IMG/VR virus record: IMGVR_UViG_3300030114_000021
Location: 1-43,765 of that record
Strand: one strand, 5' to 3'
Length of the DNA stretch: 43,765 bases
From: a virus
The notes under the pieces are model-generated. The model saw nothing but the letters and a program-made list of their open reading frames with translations, ran no database searches and was not told the DNA's origin. The translations under genes were made by a program, and so were the position numbers. Positions 39,861 through 43,765 of this stretch are shown piece by piece (the first letter of the stretch is position 1; the number at the start of each line of letters is the position of its first letter).

Positions 39861-40952
39861 ATGCATATACTCACACTAGAAGACACGGTAGATCTCGGTT
39901 CAAAGCAGGTAATTAAACCAGATAGCTACCTCATTGACGACATAAACGCAGCCCACCTACTTGTCCTCGCAAGCCGAGGAACGATGAATAAACTGGCTAC
40001 TATTCGTACTCTAGACGAAACACAAGATTGGAACAATAAGCGCATCCTTGTTATGCGTGCAGGTGGGTTTGGTGATCTTGTTTTGTTAACCCCGGTGCTC
40101 CGAGAAATTAAGCGCCGATGGCCATCCTGCTATATCGCCGTTTCTACGATGGCCACATACGCCCAGGTTATCTCTAACCTGCCATACGTTGACCACATAT
40201 CTGAATATCCTATTCAAATCGATAACGCCAATACATTTGACGCATGGGTCTTTCTTGAAAACGCGATCGAGAGAAACCCGCGCGCCGAAGAAGTTCATAT
40301 GACCGAATTATTCGGTGAGATAGCCGGAATAAGCTCGATAGAAGATATTAAACCTGACTACAAGGTCAAAGCCACAGAGGCTATCTGGGCAAATGAAGCT
40401 TACCCCCGTGTTGAGGGCACACGCCGATGCTGCATCCAGATCGGCACATCAGCACTCTGCCGAACTTATCCTCGTCCTAAGCTCGGTGAAGTCTGCACTG
40501 CACTAATCCAAAAAGGCTGGGAAGTATTTTTACTTGGAGCTAATGGGGAAATCCGGGTAGATAAGATGCCTCACAATATGCGTAACCTTGCCGATGCCGA
40601 TCTTACGCTTCGGCAGTCTGCAGCGGTTATGAATAACGCTGATGTATTTCTTGGTAGCGATTCGGCACTGCTCCATATTGCTGGAGCATTAGCAGTACCA
40701 GCTGTTGGTCTCTACGGACCATTCCCATGGTTCCTACGCACAAAGCACTGCCCAACGACCGTAGCGATTTCAGGAACGGGTGCATGCGCGCCGTGTTTCC
40801 ATCACGTTAACTCTGCGCGTCGTAATCATTTCCCGGATTACTGCCCATCAAAGAGCAAGGGGATATGCCAGGTGCTTGAGGATATATCACCAGCACGCAT
40901 CGTCACAAAGCTTGAATCGATAGCGCGTAACCAAATTGATATGATCCAATAA
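39861..40952 (+). CDS. GT9-family glycosyltransferase (heptosyltransferase-like)
   Basis: 363 residues. ILVMRAGGFGDLVLLTPVLR near 60-80 and FLGSDSALLHIAGALAVPAV near 263-283 are the paired motifs of glycosyltransferase family 9 (ADP-heptose:LPS heptosyltransferases). YPRPKLGEVCTALIQKGWEV lies between. A Cys-rich C-terminal stretch (GACAPCFHHVN, YCPSKSKGICQV) is also common in this family. On a phage it could alter host LPS to block superinfection. Directly follows motif copy 7. The first ~55 residues are an extra unassigned segment. Confidence 0.88.
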   Translation: MHILTLEDTVDLGSKQVIKPDSYLIDDINAAHLLVLASRGTMNKLATIRTLDETQDWNNKRILVMRAGGFGDLVLLTPVLREIKRRWPSCYIAVSTMATYAQVISNLPYVDHISEYPIQIDNANTFDAWVFLENAIERNPRAEEVHMTELFGEIAGISSIEDIKPDYKVKATEAIWANEAYPRVEGTRRCCIQIGTSALCRTYPRPKLGEVCTALIQKGWEVFLLGANGEIRVDKMPHNMRNLADADLTLRQSAAVMNNADVFLGSDSALLHIAGALAVPAVGLYGPFPWFLRTKHCPTTVAISGTGACAPCFHHVNSARRNHFPDYCPSKSKGICQVLEDISPARIVTKLESIARNQIDMIQ

Positions 40953-40982
40953 ACGCCATCTTCAAGAGTGAGCCATTACAAA

Positions 40983-41006
40983 GGTATTATCTGTAATACC
41001 ATGGTT
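40983..41006 (+). promoter_or_regulatory. Second hairpin family, copy A
   Basis: GGTATT and AATACC pair around ATCTGT, followed by ATGGTT. AGTGAGCCA lies just upstream (40967-40975). It precedes the interrupted gene at 41017. Confidence 0.5.
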
Positions 41007-41016
41007 AGAGAAATCT

Positions 41017-41205
41017 ATGAAAACTGAAAAAGACCAAACACAGGAACAGATAAAGAACTAACGCGACGTGCTCTTAAGCATCGAAGGCCAGGCTCAAAAA
41101 CGACACGAAGAATCCGAGCGCGTAATCAAGCTCCTCGTGTCCGCTGGCCTCGTAAGCGATGACAAGGTAGCGCAGGCCCGCGCACTGGCAAACCCTCTCT
41201 GCTGA
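41017..41205 (+). pseudogene. Small gene interrupted by an in-frame TAA
   Basis: From ATG 41017 the frame reads 14 codons, a TAA at 41059-41061, then 47 further codons in the same frame (RDVLLSIEGQAQKRHEESER...) ending TGA at 41203-41205. A nonsense mutation is the simplest reading. Alternatives are a short leader peptide followed by a GTG start at 41068 (45 residues), or read-through. Confidence 0.5.
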
Positions 41206-41248
41206 ACATCCCAGTGAGCCACGGATCTGCCGCGAACACCTAAAAACC

Positions 41249-41581
41249 ATGAACTCCACTGACAACCCATCGAAAACCAAGGAACCGGCAGAGACGTTGC
41301 GCTCTAGTGGCTGGTTGGCCGCTCTGACGGAAACCGCCGATGACCGCGAGCACGATGCGGCCCTGGTAATGCTGGACGATCTTCGTGCCGCCCTGCGATA
41401 CATCGACAAGCTGGAATGCGCGAGCCGCGAAAACCTAATCTCTGCGCGAATAATCGACGCAGAGAACAACCAACGGGGACACATCTACGCTATCACGAGA
41501 GACGCTAAATTTATCCTCGCCAGAACCGAAGCGGCTCTTTATTCGGCCAACAAACCCGACTCAGCTAAACCCAACCTGTAA
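41249..41581 (+). CDS. Hypothetical protein (110 aa)
   Basis: 110 residues, helical (AALVMLDDLRAALRYIDKLE, CASRENLISARIIDAENNQR). AGTGAGCCA, shared with copies A and C of the second hairpin family, lies upstream (41213-41221). Function unknown. Confidence 0.62.
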   Translation: MNSTDNPSKTKEPAETLRSSGWLAALTETADDREHDAALVMLDDLRAALRYIDKLECASRENLISARIIDAENNQRGHIYAITRDAKFILARTEAALYSANKPDSAKPNL

Positions 41582-41586
41582 TTACC

Positions 41587-41610
41587 GGCATTGTCTGTAA
41601 TGCCATGGTT
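41587..41610 (+). promoter_or_regulatory. Second hairpin family, copy B
   Basis: GGCATT and AATGCC pair around GTCTGT, followed by ATGGTT. Relative to copy A one stem pair is changed on both sides (T-A to C-G). It precedes the gene at 41643. Confidence 0.55.
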
Positions 41611-41642
41611 CTCCATCCGATTTTAACCTCAATCAAAACGAT

Positions 41643-42017
41643 ATGGGATACATACGACATGACGCAATAATTGTAACCGCTTGGGACTCCGAGCGGCTCG
41701 CCAGATGCGTGGCTAAAGCCGCCGAACTCGGGCTATGCCACACGGAAATAGTCGGCTCTAAAAGCAACGGATATGCCTCTTTTATGATCGTGCCGGACGG
41801 CTCGAAAGAGGGATGGCCTGCATCTGATGAGGGTAAAACAGCGCGGGAGGCATGGATCTTTTGGGCGCGAAACACCGAGGAGCTTTGGGCTGACTGGGTG
41901 CTCGTGAACTACGGCGGAGATGAGCCGGAATATACAAGCATTGCAGACCACAACGGCAAAGAGGCCGGAGCATTGGAGAACAACCGCGCTTCAGCCACGC
42001 CGGAGAAAATGCTATGA
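41643..42017 (+). CDS. Phage hypothetical protein (124 aa)
   Basis: 124 residues starting MGYIRHDAIIVTAWDSERLA, then GSKSNGYASFMIVPDGSKEG and WARNTEELWADWVLVNYGGD. Small phage proteins with an HDAIxVTxWxxERL start are widespread; function unknown. ATGA overlap with the next gene. Confidence 0.7.
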   Translation: MGYIRHDAIIVTAWDSERLARCVAKAAELGLCHTEIVGSKSNGYASFMIVPDGSKEGWPASDEGKTAREAWIFWARNTEELWADWVLVNYGGDEPEYTSIADHNGKEAGALENNRASATPEKML

Positions 42018-42280
42018 AAACAGAAACGAACAAAGCTCCGGCGTTGCGCTGTGAGGCAATAGTTAGGCTCTCGTGGAGACAATGGCTAGACATCAAACAC
42101 GGCCTAGAAAATGGCGTAGCGATGTGGAAGACACATGCCGAGCGATACAAGACCGATCCGATTTACAACGATACGCCACGCAAAACCATACATCCGGTAC
42201 ACCGCAGGATCATCGCACAGTATGCGCGCGCGCTGAAAACGATAGAGCGTATCGAGCCGAACACCCGCAGTGAGCCATGA
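42014..42280 (+). CDS. Hypothetical protein (88 aa)
   Basis: 88 residues, basic and helical (SWRQWLDIKHGLENGVAMWK, HRRIIAQYARALKTIERIE). Coupled to the preceding gene (ATGA). No family recognised. Confidence 0.62.
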   Translation: MKTETNKAPALRCEAIVRLSWRQWLDIKHGLENGVAMWKTHAERYKTDPIYNDTPRKTIHPVHRRIIAQYARALKTIERIEPNTRSEP

Positions 42281-42288
42281 CGCGCAGC

Positions 42289-42311
42289 GGCATTGGCTCT
42301 GATGCATGGTT
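42289..42311 (+). promoter_or_regulatory. Second hairpin family, copy C
   Basis: GCATT and GATGC pair (one G-T pair) around GGCTCT, followed by ATGGTT, with AGTGAGCCA upstream (42269-42277). It precedes the methyltransferase locus by 32 bases. Confidence 0.45.
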
Positions 42312-42342
42312 GGACTCCGAACTTAAACCTTAAAACTACTAA

Positions 42343-43083
42343 ATGAATGAGCTGGCTCTTTTCGCAGCAACTGGTGGCGGACTACTTGGTGGAAAACTCT
42401 GTGGATTCACCACTCGCTGCGCTGTTGAAATCAACCCCTTCCGAGCTAGCGTACTGCTCGCACGGCAACGCGACGGTTTACTCCCACACTTCCCAATCTG
42501 GGACAACGTGTGCACGTTTGACGGCGTACCATGGCGAGGAATTATTAGGGTGGTATCTGGCGGGTTTCCGTGCCCAGACATCGCCTCTGGCGGACCAGGC
42601 ACGGGAATCTTCGGAACCCGATCCGGCCTCGCATTTGAAATGCTCAGAATCATTGGTGAGGTTCGACCTGCAATCGGACTGTTTGAAAATAGCCCACTGC
42701 TCACTCGCCGCGGTCTCGAATACATCCTTTTTGCTCTGGCCCGCATGGGGTACGATGCGCAATGGGGAGTGCTGGGGGCGAACCAAGCCGGTGCTTCCCA
42801 CGGAAGAAAAAGGGCATGGGTTCTGGCATCCGACCCCAACCAAAAGCGACCATCAAGGGGCAACGACAAACGCTCTAATCAGGAAGGATGGAAGGACGCG
42901 GACCTGTCAGCTGAGATACTGGCTGCAAGACCGTTCCCGACGAACGGGAACGACATACCCGCACCCCACGTTTTTGGAGGCAGTGATGGGATGGCCAATG
43001 GGCTGGAGCGGGTTGCAGCCTGTGGAGACGGTCAAGTACCAGCAGTGGTGGCGCTCGCATGGCATCTTCTTTCAAATGAATAA
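42343..43083 (+). CDS. DNA cytosine-5 methyltransferase (frame 1 of overlapping pair)
   Basis: 246 residues. C5-methyltransferase motifs in order: I LALFAATGGGLLGG (residues 4-17), IV VVSGGFPCPDIASGG with catalytic Cys77, VI IGLFENSPLL (ENS where ENV is usual), VIII GASHGRKRAWVLA (about 150-162), and a C-terminal IX/X-like GMANGLERVAACGDGQVPAV (about 216-235). The stretch available for target recognition is only about 50 residues, so it is short for the family and may be specialised. Its start ATG is four bases before the ATG of the second frame. It would modify phage or host DNA. Motif order and the intact Cys support activity. Confidence 0.82.
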   Translation: MNELALFAATGGGLLGGKLCGFTTRCAVEINPFRASVLLARQRDGLLPHFPIWDNVCTFDGVPWRGIIRVVSGGFPCPDIASGGPGTGIFGTRSGLAFEMLRIIGEVRPAIGLFENSPLLTRRGLEYILFALARMGYDAQWGVLGANQAGASHGRKRAWVLASDPNQKRPSRGNDKRSNQEGWKDADLSAEILAARPFPTNGNDIPAPHVFGGSDGMANGLERVAACGDGQVPAVVALAWHLLSNE

Positions 43084-43144
43084 CCAACCAACACGCTCCG
43101 CAGAGGAGTCCAACATCCCAGCTCAGCCACGCCCGCGTGCGTGA
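42347..43144 (+). CDS. Overlapping +1-frame phage protein on the methyltransferase gene
   Basis: 265 residues, overlapping the methyltransferase over its whole length in another frame. It matches a phage protein type I know: FRAQTSPLADQARESSEPDP, then LLWPAWGTMRNGECWGR, GHGFWHPTPTKSD and MGWPMGWSGLQPVETVKYQQ with WRSHG. The order WPRxGxMRNGxC, WPTPT, MGWPxGWTxL is typical of proteins found next to or within phage cytosine methyltransferase loci. Starts at the second ATG of ATGAATGAG. Function unknown. Expression is not shown; confidence reflects conservation of the motif order. Confidence 0.65.
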   Translation: MSWLFSQQLVADYLVENSVDSPLAALLKSTPSELAYCSHGNATVYSHTSQSGTTCARLTAYHGEELLGWYLAGFRAQTSPLADQARESSEPDPASHLKCSESLVRFDLQSDCLKIAHCSLAAVSNTSFLLWPAWGTMRNGECWGRTKPVLPTEEKGHGFWHPTPTKSDHQGATTNALIRKDGRTRTCQLRYWLQDRSRRTGTTYPHPTFLEAVMGWPMGWSGLQPVETVKYQQWWRSHGIFFQMNNQPTRSAEESNIPAQPRPRA

Positions 43145-43153
43145 ATCAATCTC

Positions 43154-43486
43154 ATGGAAACAAAAAATAAACAGAGCGTCGGACAGACGCCAGAACAAGG
43201 ACAGAGCAAGGGCGTTGCTGCTGTGGCGAATGGTTCGGTACTCCGACAGATGGACCCTCAGCCAAACTGGCACGAGGAGCCCATCTTCGACGGTGATTCA
43301 TGGGGCGCGAGATATGTCGGCGCAACGTGTAGCGCGTACGGTGAACCCGAGCAGACTGTTGGCGAAGACTGGCACAAAGCTCCGGACGACATGCGCGGCG
43401 CGAAGCCAGTCGAGCACCTTGGGTACTGGTACTGGTCCTTACCGAACAAAACAGGTGACCAATTCCGGGGCCAGTCGGCTCCGTGA
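43154..43486 (+). CDS. Hypothetical protein (110 aa)
   Basis: 110 residues starting METKNKQSVGQTPEQGQSKG, polar N-terminus, then EPIFDGDSWGARYVGATCSA and a Trp/Tyr-rich end (YWYWSLPNKTGDQF). No family recognised. Begins ten bases after the overlapping reading frame ends. Confidence 0.55.
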   Translation: METKNKQSVGQTPEQGQSKGVAAVANGSVLRQMDPQPNWHEEPIFDGDSWGARYVGATCSAYGEPEQTVGEDWHKAPDDMRGAKPVEHLGYWYWSLPNKTGDQFRGQSAP

Positions 43487-43510
43487 CACTAAAACCCAGT
43501 ATTTCATTTT

Positions 43511-43765
43511 ATGGACAACATCGAAGCAACAACGGATAGCGCCCCGGAATTGGGTCTAGTGCATGGTTCTTCGGTTTGGCAGATAGTCAGCATTATTTCA
43601 GACTCAGAATACGAGGAAGTGAACTGCAATGGTGGGGATCGCCGACGCATCACGAAATCACGCTGCGTTTGCGGTCAACCCGTATTGATCGAGCATGACG
43701 CTAATCGTGGTGGCGTGCGCCGAACATGCCGAGCGGATGGAAAGCGCGTATTCTACCCCAACCGG
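43511..43765 (+). CDS. Hypothetical protein, 3'-partial at window edge
   Basis: ATG at 43511 opens a frame that runs off the right edge (85 codons visible). MDNIEATTDSAPELGLVHGS, then a CVCG motif and CRADGKRV, possibly a zinc knuckle. The region 43546-43568 within it matches the second hairpin family copy C at 19 of 23 bases but lies inside coding sequence. Confidence 0.5.
   Translation, partial: MDNIEATTDSAPELGLVHGSSVWQIVSIISDSEYEEVNCNGGDRRRITKSRCVCGQPVLIEHDANRGGVRRTCRADGKRVFYPNR

Noticed and set aside
40983-42311. Integron-like gene cassettes with attC sites
   Set aside because: GTTGGAC near copy C fits one core site, but the matching partner cores are absent and copies A and B do not fit.
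42478-42843. 121- and 176-codon minus frames over the methyltransferase locus
   Set aside because: No motif or family. Only the two plus frames carry recognisable motif orders.
1-43765. tRNA genes and CRISPR arrays
   Set aside because: No cloverleaf with a T-loop GTTCRA pattern in the right setting and no regular spaced repeats were found by eye.

Overview
The window is part of a tailed-phage genome, probably a short-tailed (podovirus-like) phage. It holds a portal protein, a scaffold-like protein, a major capsid protein, two small head-tail adaptor-like proteins, fibre-like proteins and dense small genes joined by ATGA overlaps. Both edges cut through reading frames, so the genome continues on both sides. 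I see no terminase large subunit and no recognisable endolysin. The host is not shown directly. A phage-borne protein with a signal peptide and a C-terminal PEP-CTERM sorting signal points to a Gram-negative host with an exosortase; Verrucomicrobiota is my best guess, by inference only. Many genes start without a clear Shine-Dalgarno, although a few have good ones (15917, 6427).

Layout. 1-2027: portal, cut at the left edge. 2034-8127 (+): recombination module with RecT, a coiled-coil partner, a RecB/Cas4-like nuclease, a VRR-NUC nuclease and an SF2 helicase. 8118-11904 (-): a repeat protein, a Cys-rich protein, a seven-repeat RCC1-like propeller and a large structural-type protein. 12025-21337 (+): scaffold, capsid, adaptors, head or tail decoration proteins and a 1013-residue fibre. 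21510-24181 (+): small proteins, two membrane proteins that may belong to lysis, and a stand-alone response-regulator receiver domain. 24125-25772 (-): small genes, an XRE repressor-like protein and a PAPS-reductase-like protein whose 5' end touches a compact ISL3-like insertion (25771-27078). 27158-29698 (+): two divergent hairpin motifs, a leader with four hairpins, and a DnaB/RepA-like replicative helicase. 29701-36145: mostly minus-strand accessory genes, including PEP-CTERM protein plus trypsin-like protease, serine recombinase, HExxH protein and winged-helix proteins, with a 79-base imperfect palindrome at 35172-35250. 36289-43765 (+): many small genes, an MmcB-like nuclease, a GT9 glycosyltransferase, a cytosine-methyltransferase locus and an ORF cut by the right edge.

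How it may work together. RecT, the nucleases and the SF2 helicase would serve recombination, and the DnaB-like protein would serve replication. A hairpin motif with 5-7 bp arms around a 5-base loop recurs at least seven times, mostly at the head of transcription units and twice back-to-back between the left and right arms. It looks like a genome-wide control signal: operator, phage-specific promoter or RNA element. A second hairpin family with a compensated base pair precedes small genes after 40.9 kb.

The strongest candidates for something new are: the methyltransferase locus, where two frames starting four bases apart both encode recognisable phage protein families over about 740 bases; the dispersed hairpin motif; the four-hairpin leader of the helicase gene; the long palindrome at 35.2 kb; and the phage-borne protease/PEP-CTERM pair.
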